From Candidatus Kerfeldbacteria bacterium RIFOXYC2_FULL_38_9 (GTDB taxonomy: Bacteria > Patescibacteriota > Patescibacteriia > UBA9570 > XYC2-FULL-38-9), in the NCBI GenBank assembly GCA_001818355.1, contig MHKJ01000024.1, positions 9,611 through 14,791 of the forward strand: a stretch of 5,181 bases of DNA. Direction: 5' to 3'. Position numbers and translations under genes: made by a program. Positions 1 through 5,181 of this stretch are shown here, piece by piece (position 1 is the stretch's first letter; each line of letters starts with the position of its first letter). The notes under the pieces are model-generated. The model was given only the letters and a program-made list of their open reading frames with translations, did not search any database and was not told where the DNA came from.

Positions 1-12
1 TCGCTACCTTAG

Positions 13-31
13 AACGATTATAGTTATCGCT
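13..31 (-). other. 23S helix 69 (A-site/P-site bridge B2a) with re-paired stem
   Basis: The minus strand reads AGCGATAACTATAATCGTT, aligning with E. coli 1906-1924 (GGCCGUAACUAUAACGGUC). The nine-nucleotide segment UAACUAUAA (1911-1919), which contacts tRNA and 16S h44, is identical. Three stem pairs are swapped and still Watson-Crick: 1906:1924 G-C to A-U, 1909:1921 C-G to G-C, 1910:1920 G-C to A-U. The adjoining H68 base pairing is also kept (CTGGC with GCCAG). Such compensation indicates a functional, long-diverged rRNA rather than a decayed copy. The same bases form the I-CeuI homing endonuclease site in most bacteria, and it carries three changes here. Confidence 0.9.
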
Positions 32-783
32 GGCGTTCATCCGCGCTTCAGTCGCAAGCTTCGCCCCGAAGGACTAACCCGCTTCTTTAACGTTCGGACA
101 CTGGCCAGGCATCAGCCCCTATACTTCATCTTGCGATTTAGCAGAGACCTGTGTTTTTGGTAAACAGTCGCTTGAAATCTTTAACTGCGGCCCTGCTGCC
201 TTGCGGTGCAGGGCAGGCCTTATCCCGAAGTTACGGCCGTTATTTTGCCGAGTTCCTAAACGAAGGTTCTCTCGTACGCCTGAGGATACTCTCCTCGCTC
301 ACCTGTGTTGGTTTGCGGTACGGATAGTATTCACCACATGTGACCATCTTTTTCTAGGCCTTCTGTCCGCACTGCTTGAGTTTGGGTTGCCCCGCCCTCT
401 GGTAATGATGTTTTTCAACACCACTAATGTCTCAATCCTTTAAGACACCTGCGCTTTCAAAACGCGTCGGATATCACGAAATGAATACTAGAGACGGAAT
501 ATTAACCGTCTGTCCATCGACTACGCCTTTCGGCCTCGCCTTAGGACCGTCTAACCCTAGGTCGATCATCGTTGCCCAGGAAACCTTGAGCTTACGGCGT
601 GGTGGATTTTAACCACCATTTGTGCTACTTATGCCAACATTCTCGCTTCGCATCGCTCCAGTGGTCCTCACGGATCCATCTTCATCGCAATGCGAATGCT
701 CCTCTACCACATTTTGTTTAAAAAACAAAACATCCACGGCTTCGGTACTCTGTTTAGCCCCGTTAAATTTTCAGCGCGAAGCA

Positions 784-846
<63 letters not shown>

Positions 847-1138
847 TGTTTGAGTCACGACACTACTTTTCACACTTAACAGAGATTTGGGGACCTTAGC
901 CGGTGATCTGGGCTGTTTCCCTTTTGAAACGTGAAGCTTAGCCCCCACGTTCTGACTCTTGTAATAGTCTTTTCTGGTATTCGGAGTTTGGTTAGGTAGG
1001 ATATCTAAAAGACTCCACACCCATTCAGTGCTCTACCCCCAAAAAAGTAGTTTACAAGGCTATACCAAAATATATTTCGAGGAGAACCAGCTATTTCCGA
1101 GTTCGATTGGAATTTCTCCGCTAACCACAACTCATCCC

Positions 1139-1156
1139 CTAGCGTTATACGACTAG
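1139..1156 (-). other. 23S hairpin 35 (E. coli A752 region) with divergent loop
   Basis: This aligns with the E. coli hairpin CUAAUGUUGAAAAAUUAG (about 740-757). The stem is kept (CTAGT with GCTAG), but the loop reads CGTATAAC instead of GUUGAAAA. By position the U747 equivalent is kept while the A752 equivalent is C. In E. coli this loop lines the exit tunnel and contributes to ketolide binding and nascent-chain sensing. The alignment within the loop is by position only. Confidence 0.6.
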
Positions 1157-1242
1157 TGAGTTCGGGCTTCCCCTTGCTGTTACGCAAGGTTCACCCTGGT
1201 CATGGCTAGATCACTCGGTTTCGGGTCTATATCAAAAGACAT

Positions 1243-1299
1243 TATACCTAAATAAAAGAACTACCTGATTTTTCAGTCCGTCCTGTCTATTTAGGTATA
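1243..1299 (-). repeat. AT-rich hairpin insertion in 23S domain II
   Basis: A perfect 12-bp inverted repeat (TATACCTAAATA / TATTTAGGTATA, arms 1243-1254 and 1288-1299) encloses a 33-nt loop that can form a small inner CTGA/TCAG hairpin. It sits between the blocks aligning with E. coli AGUCUUAACUGGGCG and GGUAUAGACCCG, at about E. coli 650-662, where E. coli has only about 10 nt. The net insertion is about 55-60 nt. There is no reading frame or intron core. It may be an expansion-type extension that stays in the rRNA, or an intervening sequence cut out by RNase III-like processing. Confidence 0.75.
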
Positions 1300-1472
1300 G
1301 ATCGCGCTATTAACACTCGGTTTCCCTACGACTCCACTCTTTCAAAGCTTAGTCTGCCATTTAATATAACTCGTTGGCTCATTCTTCAATAGGCACACCG
1401 TCCCTCAGAACGAATCTTGAGGTCCGATCTATTGTAGATATATGGTTTCAGATACTATTTCACCCCCCTTGC

Positions 1473-1515
<43 letters not shown>

Positions 1516-2101
1516 ATCATTGTTTATATTTAGCCTTACCGTATAGTCACGGTAGATTCACATAGAATTTCACGTGTTCCATGTTACTCGAGAATAAAAA
1601 CCGTAGAGCGAAATCTCGTTTCGCATACAGGGCTATCACCTTCTTTGGCCAGGCTTTCCATCCTGTTTTACTACGAAAACTTCTTTGTTTTAACTCTACC
1701 TCCAAGATAAACTTGGAACGTTTCTACCTCACAACACCGATTAAGCAAGCTCAATCGGTTTGGGCTTCTCCCCGTTCGTTCGCCACTACTAGGGGAATAC
1801 CTATTGGTCTCTATTCCACCAGGTACTAAGATGTTTCAGTTCCCTGGGTGTGCTTCAATCAGCTATGTATTCACTGATTGATACTGTGGGTTTACCACAG
1901 TGGGTTACCCCATTCGGACATCCCCGGATCAAAATGTGCTTGACCACTCCCCGAGGCTTATCGCAGTCTGCTACGTCCTTTATCGCTAAACAATGTCTAG
2001 GCATCCACCATATACCCTTGTTCCCGACGCAAAGTTGATATCTTTACGCGGGCAAAGTTTTACTGTATTTAAATCTAATTTATTTTTTTCGACGAAATTA
2101 A

Positions 2102-2131
2102 TGTATACTAATTTCTTGACTACTTATTCAA
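2102..2131 (-). promoter_or_regulatory. possible proximal promoter for 23S rRNA
   Basis: Minus-strand TTGAAT (2131-2126), an 18-bp spacer and TATACA (2107-2102) make a moderate sigma70-like promoter lying downstream of the terminator at 2236-2259. It would start a transcript near 2095, about 65 nt before the 23S 5' end, and would let 23S be expressed independently of the stronger upstream promoter. The -35 overlaps an ITS-like CCTTGAAAATTGAATA segment (2140-2125) resembling the conserved sequence before 23S genes in other bacteria (often linked to boxA). The match may therefore reflect that element instead. Confidence 0.3.
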
Positions 2132-2163
2132 TTTTCAAGGTTCTTGCTTGCTTTTACTGTAAC

Positions 2164-2216
2164 TTCTCAGCACGGTTTTACCTTCGTTTTTGCGAAAGCA
2201 ACAGCTGTGATGAGAA
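2164..2216 (-). other. stem-loop in the 23S leader (boxB-like or processing stem)
   Basis: On the transcribed strand TTCTCA (2216-2211) pairs with TGAGAA (2169-2164). One mismatch follows, then CAC (2209-2207) pairs with GTG (2173-2171), giving a nine-pair stem. It encloses a second hairpin, CTTTCG with CGAAGG (2198-2193 and 2186-2181, one G-U pair, 6-nt loop). It lies 133 nt before the 23S 5' end and ahead of the ITS-like segment at 2140-2125. Its position suits an rRNA antitermination boxB or a precursor-processing stem. The role is inferred; the pairing is seen. Confidence 0.5.
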
Positions 2217-2235
2217 AAATGAGGGGGTAGAGCAC

Positions 2236-2259
2236 AAAAAAACCGCGTAACAAGCGCGG
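2236..2259 (-). terminator. intrinsic terminator between the strong promoter and 23S
   Basis: Minus strand CCGCG, 7-nt loop CTTGTTA, CGCGG, followed directly by seven T residues (2242-2236). This is a textbook Rho-independent terminator for leftward transcription. In the other direction the hairpin is not followed by a T-run. It would stop readthrough from proS and transcripts from the promoter at 2433-2461 about 205 nt before 23S, unless antitermination occurs. Confidence 0.85.
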
Positions 2260-2297
2260 CCGAATAAAATACTGGCAATTTTAGGTTATGCGCTTGT
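2250..2297 (-). promoter_or_regulatory. possible antiterminator pairing over the terminator arm
   Basis: Minus strand ACAAGCGC (2297-2290) is perfectly complementary to GCGCTTGT (2257-2250), which includes part of the 5' arm and the loop of the terminator hairpin. The two structures are mutually exclusive, with 32 nt between the arms. Such an arrangement is typical of attenuators, but an 8-bp match could also arise by chance, and no known riboswitch aptamer or convincing leader peptide was recognised. Confidence 0.35.
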
Positions 2298-2349
2298 GAA
2301 TTTACTGGTTATTTGGCCTTTGATCATATTTTAGTTAATAAGTTTTACA

Positions 2350-2389
2350 CAGATTTTTCATTTTTGGGTATAACATGTGGAAAAATCTG
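2350..2389 (-). repeat. 10-bp perfect inverted repeat in candidate leader RNA
   Basis: The arms CAGATTTTTC (2350-2359) and GAAAAATCTG (2380-2389) are perfectly complementary around a 20-nt loop, so the candidate leader RNA can form a stable hairpin here. It lies about 37 nt after the predicted transcription start. It could be an RNA structure or a protein-binding palindrome in DNA. Confidence 0.6.
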
Positions 2390-2432
2390 CTTCAAACTCA
2401 AATTTTTTCTTTAGTTTTTAAGGGTAAATATA

Positions 2433-2461
2433 ATTATAGACTTTTATTTTTTCCCTGTCAA
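2433..2461 (-). promoter_or_regulatory. perfect-consensus sigma70-type promoter facing 23S
   Basis: Minus strand TTGACA (2461-2456), a spacer of exactly 17 bp and TATAAT (2438-2433). It begins 15 bases after the proS stop codon. The bases upstream of the -35, reaching into the end of proS, are almost pure A/T (2462-2481), like an UP element. The predicted start is near 2426. Full consensus with an A/T-rich upstream element is characteristic of stable-RNA promoters, although the discriminator is A/T-rich rather than the G/C-rich one usual for stringent control. Confidence 0.85.
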
Positions 2462-2475
2462 ATTAAATAACAAAT

Positions 2476-3948
2476 TTAATAAGCTCGAGCAAAAATGACG
2501 CGTTTTTTTGAATCTTTATTGCACTTCATACACACGCCCTTTTCTTCTTTTTGCGCAAAAGGCATACAGCGAATAGTTGCTTTTGTTTCTTGCTTTATTT
2601 CTTCTTCACATTTTGCATTGCCACACCAGTGGGCATAGAAAAAACCACCATTTTCAACCTTTTTTGTGAACTCAGAATAATTATCGATGTTATATGAATT
2701 TTCTGTTAATCTTTTTTGAGCTTTAATAAATAAAGATTTTTGCATGTCTAATAATAAATCGGTAATTGCTGTAACAGCGCCGCTAAGCGGTAAGGGGCTT
2801 TTCTTGTCTTGATCACGGCACGCTAACATCACTTGTTTATTTTCTACATCGCGCGGACCAATTTCTATTCGAAGAGGAACGCCTTTTTTCTCCCACTCAT
2901 ACATTTTATTGCCCATGGTTTCAAAATCACGACTATCAACATGAACCCGAACAGCAGCGGTTTGCAAATCTTCTTTCAGCTTAGTTACTGCTTCTAAAAC
3001 CTTCTTGGCACTATTATCATCTTTAATAATAGGAATAATTACCACCTGTATGGGCGCTAGTTGGGGCGGTAAAACCAAGCCCTTGTTATCACTGTGGGTC
3101 ATAATCAGTCCGCCGATCAAGCGAGTAGAAACGCCCCAGCTGGTCATCCACGCATATTGTTGAGTATTGTTTTCATCAACAAATTTGACCTCAAACGCTT
3201 TTGCAAAACCTTGACCAAGGTTGTGAGAAGTTCCGGCTTGTAAAGACTTGCCGTCTTGCATCATAGCTTCAATAGCATAAGTGCGAAGCGCGCCGGCAAA
3301 TTTTTCTGCTTCGGATTTTTGTCCATCAATTACCGGCATGGCCATGATATCTTGTGCTAACCACTTATAAACCTCAAGCATTTTTCGCGCCTCAGCTTCC
3401 GCCTCAGCTTCAGTGGCGTGAGCAGTATGTCCTTCTTGCCACAAAAATTCTGAAGTTCGCAAAAAAAGGCGAGTGCGCATTTCCCAGCGCACAATATTCG
3501 CCCACTGGTTTATTAAAATGGGCAAATCACGCCACGATTTTATCCAACGCGAAAATGCGGAATGAATAATGGTTTCCGATGTTGGGCGAACAATCAATTC
3601 TTCTTGTAATTTAGCTTCCGGGTCGACCACTAATTCACCTTTTTCATCGGTTTTTAAGCGATAATGCGTTACAACCGCGCATTCTTTGGCAAAACCAGAA
3701 ACATGTGCGGCTTCTTTACTAAAAAAAGATTTTGGAATAAACATGGGAAAATAAGCGTTTTGATGGCCGGTTTCTTTTATTTTATCATCTAAAATACGCT
3801 GTAAACGCTCCCAGATGGCATAACCATAAGGCTTGATAATCATGGTTCCTTTAACATCGCCGTGCTCGGCCAAATCTGCCGCTGTGATTACGTCCAGATA
3901 CCATTGGGAAAAATTTTCCTCTCTTTTTGTCAGTTGTTTGTTGCTCAT
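2476..3948 (-). CDS. proS: prolyl-tRNA synthetase, archaeal/eukaryotic type
   Basis: Cytoplasmic class II synthetase that charges tRNA-Pro with proline. The 490 residues are close to the length of the Thermus thermophilus enzyme, and there is no bacterial-type editing insertion between motifs 2 and 3. The class II core covers about residues 10-290. Visible are motif 1 around 32-72 (GTMIIKPYGYAIW), the proline-pocket RPTSET at 121-126, motif 2 RWEMRTRLFLRTSEFLWQEG at 154-173, and motif 3 SWGVSTRLIGGLIMTH at 270-285. The anticodon-binding domain follows (about 299-405). A zinc domain has C442, C447, C473 and C476, with the same ligand spacing as I recall for the Thermus enzyme, and the protein ends in ARAY, whose terminal tyrosine reaches the active site in that enzyme. 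I chose ATG at 3948. A TTG 18 codons upstream adds an unconserved stretch encoded by promoter-like AT-rich DNA. The start has no real Shine-Dalgarno sequence, and a promoter lies only 7 bases upstream. The next gene downstream is 23S rRNA. Confidence 0.96.
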   Translation of the reverse strand: MSNKQLTKREENFSQWYLDVITAADLAEHGDVKGTMIIKPYGYAIWERLQRILDDKIKETGHQNAYFPMFIPKSFFSKEAAHVSGFAKECAVVTHYRLKTDEKGELVVDPEAKLQEELIVRPTSETIIHSAFSRWIKSWRDLPILINQWANIVRWEMRTRLFLRTSEFLWQEGHTAHATEAEAEAEARKMLEVYKWLAQDIMAMPVIDGQKSEAEKFAGALRTYAIEAMMQDGKSLQAGTSHNLGQGFAKAFEVKFVDENNTQQYAWMTSWGVSTRLIGGLIMTHSDNKGLVLPPQLAPIQVVIIPIIKDDNSAKKVLEAVTKLKEDLQTAAVRVHVDSRDFETMGNKMYEWEKKGVPLRIEIGPRDVENKQVMLACRDQDKKSPLPLSGAVTAITDLLLDMQKSLFIKAQKRLTENSYNIDNYSEFTKKVENGGFFYAHWCGNAKCEEEIKQETKATIRCMPFAQKEEKGVCMKCNKDSKKRVIFARAY

Positions 3949-3955
3949 ATTCTTC

Positions 3956-3983
3956 ACTATACGCGATTTAAAATTTTTTTCAA
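3956..3983 (-). promoter_or_regulatory. proS promoter, probably giving a leaderless mRNA
   Basis: Minus strand TTGAAA (3983-3978), a 16-bp spacer and TATAGT (3961-3956). Only 7 bases separate the -10 from the ATG at 3948, so the expected start site falls on or within a base or two of the start codon. This fits the lack of a Shine-Dalgarno sequence before proS. It also argues against the upstream TTG start, since that would place the promoter inside the coding region. Confidence 0.5.
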
Positions 3984-4000
3984 TATAAAACACACAAAGC

Positions 4001-4026
4001 AAAAAATAAAAGTTAAAAAATTAACT
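4001..4026 (-). terminator. weak terminator-like hairpin after the 321-residue gene
   Basis: Thirteen bases past the stop codon, the minus strand reads AGTTAA, loop TTTT, TTAACT, then TTTATTTTTT. The layout is that of an intrinsic terminator, but the stem is only six pairs with a single G-C pair at each end, so termination would be weak and the match may just reflect AT-rich DNA. Confidence 0.3.
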
Positions 4027-4038
4027 ACTATTTTCAAT

Positions 4039-5004
4039 CTAACGCTCCACGAAATCTCTGTACCGTGGATCACCGGGCATTATTAAACCCAAATTTCTAA
4101 GATCTGCTTGTCCAGCTATCTTTGTGTATAAATCTTCCCAACTTTCAGATACTCCTATTTCATCAATTAGACGAACCAACATATAAGTATTAACAGCGCT
4201 TTCACCAACATAAGTATCACCGATAATGGGGTGGTCTGGGGAATAAAAATCAGAAATAAAATTTGCTCCTTCACATCCACCCAAAATTAATAGACTTTTA
4301 TCATTCATGTACTGCTGTGCTGTTTTAAAAAGATGCTTCATATCAGAAGTGTGGCCGCGTAATTGTACTAAATTAAACCTTCTTCCCTGTAAATTTCTGA
4401 TTGCTACCGAACTACTCAGATTATCAACGCCAATAATATTTACCGGTACATCTCTTAAGGGGCGAGAAGGTTGATGTGAACGGTCGCGGTCTGCAAACTG
4501 ACGCGTTTTTGTAGTGGCTTTTAACAAGGCACCAGATCTCTCAAAATGATACTTTGCCGTTCCGGCTCTTCTTGAACTGCGCTCGTGTAATGTTTGATTA
4601 ACTGCCGCTGTCTCACTAGCATTTGCTGTTAAAACTAAAACACCGCTGTGTAGGTCACGAAAGTATTCTATGTCTGCAGGTGGTTCATATTCGCGAGCCT
4701 CCACTTGAGGACCAAGCTCAACTGTATTATCTTCAGGCAATCTTTCTGAAGTAGTATGATTTGATGGAGTGCTAGTAGAATGTTCTAAGCCTTTTTTTTC
4801 TTTGCCACAATCTCGTCCGAACAAAACAGTGCCCACAAGTACAGTTAATGCATCCCTAACGAACTCCCTTCTGCCTATGGGCTTTTCTAATTTTTGAGCA
4901 ACATGATCTCTAGTTGCTCCAGCAACTTTTGCGGCACCTGTAGCTATTTCTTTGCTGACCTCCCCGGCTCTTTTTTTGACACGTCTCTTGAATTCTGGGT
5001 TCAT
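4039..5004 (-). CDS. uncharacterised exported or anchored protein with caspase/separase-like His-Cys motifs
   Basis: I do not recognise this 321-residue protein by name. Residues 1-44 are basic and helix-prone. Residues 44-63 (GRREFVRDALTVLVGTVLFG) form a twin-arginine-like motif and a short hydrophobic stretch, suggesting Tat export or membrane anchoring. C66 follows in a context (GRDC) that is not a proper lipobox. Residues 70-110 are Ser/Thr/Pro/Glu-rich and probably disordered. From about 113 a globular alpha/beta domain starts. It contains a hydrophobic strand ending in Arg-Gly-His (FNLVQLRGH, H218) and another ending in Gly-Gly-Cys (SLLILGGCEG, C244), then IIGDTYVGESAVNTYMLVRL. A strand-then-His and strand-then-Cys layout is typical of clan CD cysteine peptidases (caspase, separase, gingipain). 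A peptidase role is therefore possible but unproven. The ATG start has no Shine-Dalgarno sequence. The gene lies 24 bases after the upstream gene and 90 before proS. Confidence 0.85.
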   Translation of the reverse strand: MNPEFKRRVKKRAGEVSKEIATGAAKVAGATRDHVAQKLEKPIGRREFVRDALTVLVGTVLFGRDCGKEKKGLEHSTSTPSNHTTSERLPEDNTVELGPQVEAREYEPPADIEYFRDLHSGVLVLTANASETAAVNQTLHERSSRRAGTAKYHFERSGALLKATTKTRQFADRDRSHQPSRPLRDVPVNIIGVDNLSSSVAIRNLQGRRFNLVQLRGHTSDMKHLFKTAQQYMNDKSLLILGGCEGANFISDFYSPDHPIIGDTYVGESAVNTYMLVRLIDEIGVSESWEDLYTKIAGQADLRNLGLIMPGDPRYRDFVER

Positions 5005-5022
5005 AATTTTTGTAAGTTAAAA

Positions 5023-5051
5023 ATTATCTTAGGAAATAAATTCTGTTTTAA
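5023..5051 (-). promoter_or_regulatory. weak promoter candidate for the 321-residue gene
   Basis: Minus strand TTAAAA (5051-5046), 17 bp and GATAAT (5028-5023), giving a predicted start about 12 nt before the ATG at 5004. The -35 match is poor and the site overlaps the end of the upstream gene, so co-transcription from upstream is an equal possibility. Confidence 0.25.
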
Positions 5052-5181
5052 GGCTGATGTTTTCTGGATCCACTAAACGAGCCGCGTGGGTTTTGGTGCG
5101 GACAACCACTACTTCGTCTGTCTCAACGCCGTCTTTTTTTAATTGTTCTCGCAAATCAGATTCAGAGTTTTGTAATTCTTC
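5029..5181 (-). CDS. 3' end of an unidentified protein gene
   Basis: An open frame enters from the window edge and runs 50 codons to a TAA at 5031-5029; the start lies outside. The tail is hydrophilic: a Glu/Lys-rich, helix-like part (ELQNSESDLREQLKKDG), then a probable beta-strand (DEVVVVRTKTHAARLVDPE), ending in LKTEFIS. It has no recognisable motif, membrane segment or signal, and I cannot assign a family. Support as a real gene comes from its strand, its codon pattern (amino-acid composition of a soluble protein) and the tight 24-base gap to the next gene on the same strand, which suggests a possible operon. Confidence 0.7.
   Translation of the reverse strand, partial: EELQNSESDLREQLKKDGVETDEVVVVRTKTHAARLVDPENISLKTEFIS

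Larger units (their letters stand above)
2236..2427 (-). ncRNA. candidate ~190-nt small RNA or attenuated 23S leader
   Basis: A consensus promoter (2433-2461) and an intrinsic terminator (ending at 2236) bracket about 190 nt with no protein-coding content beyond 13-codon frames lacking ribosome binding sites. The transcript would begin in an A-rich unstructured stretch, form a hairpin with perfect 10-bp arms (2389-2380 with 2359-2350), then contain the antiterminator segment and end in the terminator. It does not resemble 5S rRNA, tRNA, tmRNA, SRP RNA or 6S RNA: the diagnostic motifs are missing, and the ends do not pair as in 6S. It could be a free-standing sRNA or the prematurely terminated leader of the 23S transcript. 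The start is estimated from the -10 position. Confidence 0.4.

Noticed and set aside
2343..2384. TTTTACACA and TGTGGAAAA resemble DnaA boxes near AT-rich DNA, suggesting an origin of replication
   Set aside because: Each has a mismatch to TTATNCACA, there are only two, and they overlap the arms of a 10-bp inverted repeat. No dnaA, rpmH or dnaN is nearby. Weak evidence for oriC.
2250..2400. Leader peptides of 13 codons starting at ATGs within the candidate leader RNA
   Set aside because: No ribosome binding sites, and no run of regulatory codons that would fit attenuation.
2032..2475. tRNA, 5S rRNA or 6S RNA hidden in the intergenic region
   Set aside because: No T-loop GTTCGA-type motif, no 5S core motifs and no pairing of transcript ends as in 6S RNA.
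3949..4002. 18-codon N-terminal extension of proS from a TTG
   Set aside because: The stretch is AT-rich, contains the likely promoter, and is not part of the conserved ProRS N-terminus. ATG at 3948 gives the expected length.
3354..4086. Plus-strand open frames opposite proS
   Set aside because: They are shadows of a strongly conserved gene on the minus strand.
4800..4875. Lipoprotein signal in the 321-residue protein (C66)
   Set aside because: The residues before the cysteine are G-R-D, which does not match a lipobox; a Tat-like or membrane-anchor reading fits better.

Overview
The window is AT-rich bacterial DNA in which every supported gene lies on the minus strand. Reading in the direction of transcription (high to low coordinates), it holds: the 3' end of an unidentified protein gene (5181-5029); an uncharacterised, probably exported or membrane-anchored protein of 321 residues (5004-4039); proS, encoding prolyl-tRNA synthetase (3948-2476); a 444-base leader/intergenic region rich in signals (2475-2032); and the 5' two thirds of a 23S rRNA gene (about 2031 to 1). 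The 23S gene is cut off by the window edge at about E. coli position 1936, so the peptidyl-transferase centre and sarcin-ricin loop are not present.

The organism is certainly bacterial. I infer a streamlined, divergent lineage, most plausibly Patescibacteria/CPR. Reasons are the divergent but structurally compensated 23S rRNA (altered H68/H69 stems and a hairpin insertion), the archaeal/eukaryotic-type ProRS with a C-terminal zinc domain, weak or absent Shine-Dalgarno sequences, compact spacing, and a 23S gene with no adjacent 16S. No database search was possible, so the phylum is an inference. No in-frame TGA is seen in the three reading frames, so nothing suggests a recoded stop.

The most interesting part is 2032-2475. 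Fifteen bases after the proS stop codon is a perfect-consensus sigma70-type promoter (TTGACA, 17 bp, TATAAT) pointing at the 23S gene. About 175-190 nt further on comes a good intrinsic terminator, also facing the 23S gene and still about 205 nt short of it. An upstream 8-nt segment can pair with the terminator's 5' arm, making an attenuator-like switch possible. After the terminator come a long stem-loop, an rRNA-leader-like segment and a weaker second promoter candidate before the 23S 5' end. Either this is a regulated rRNA leader, or it is an independent small RNA gene followed by a separately promoted 23S gene.

The genes do not form an obvious functional pathway, although proS and 23S rRNA are both translation genes. 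The 321-residue protein has a twin-arginine-like N-terminal segment and a C-terminal domain with His and Cys motifs reminiscent of clan CD (caspase/separase-like) peptidases. It is the least understood gene in the window.
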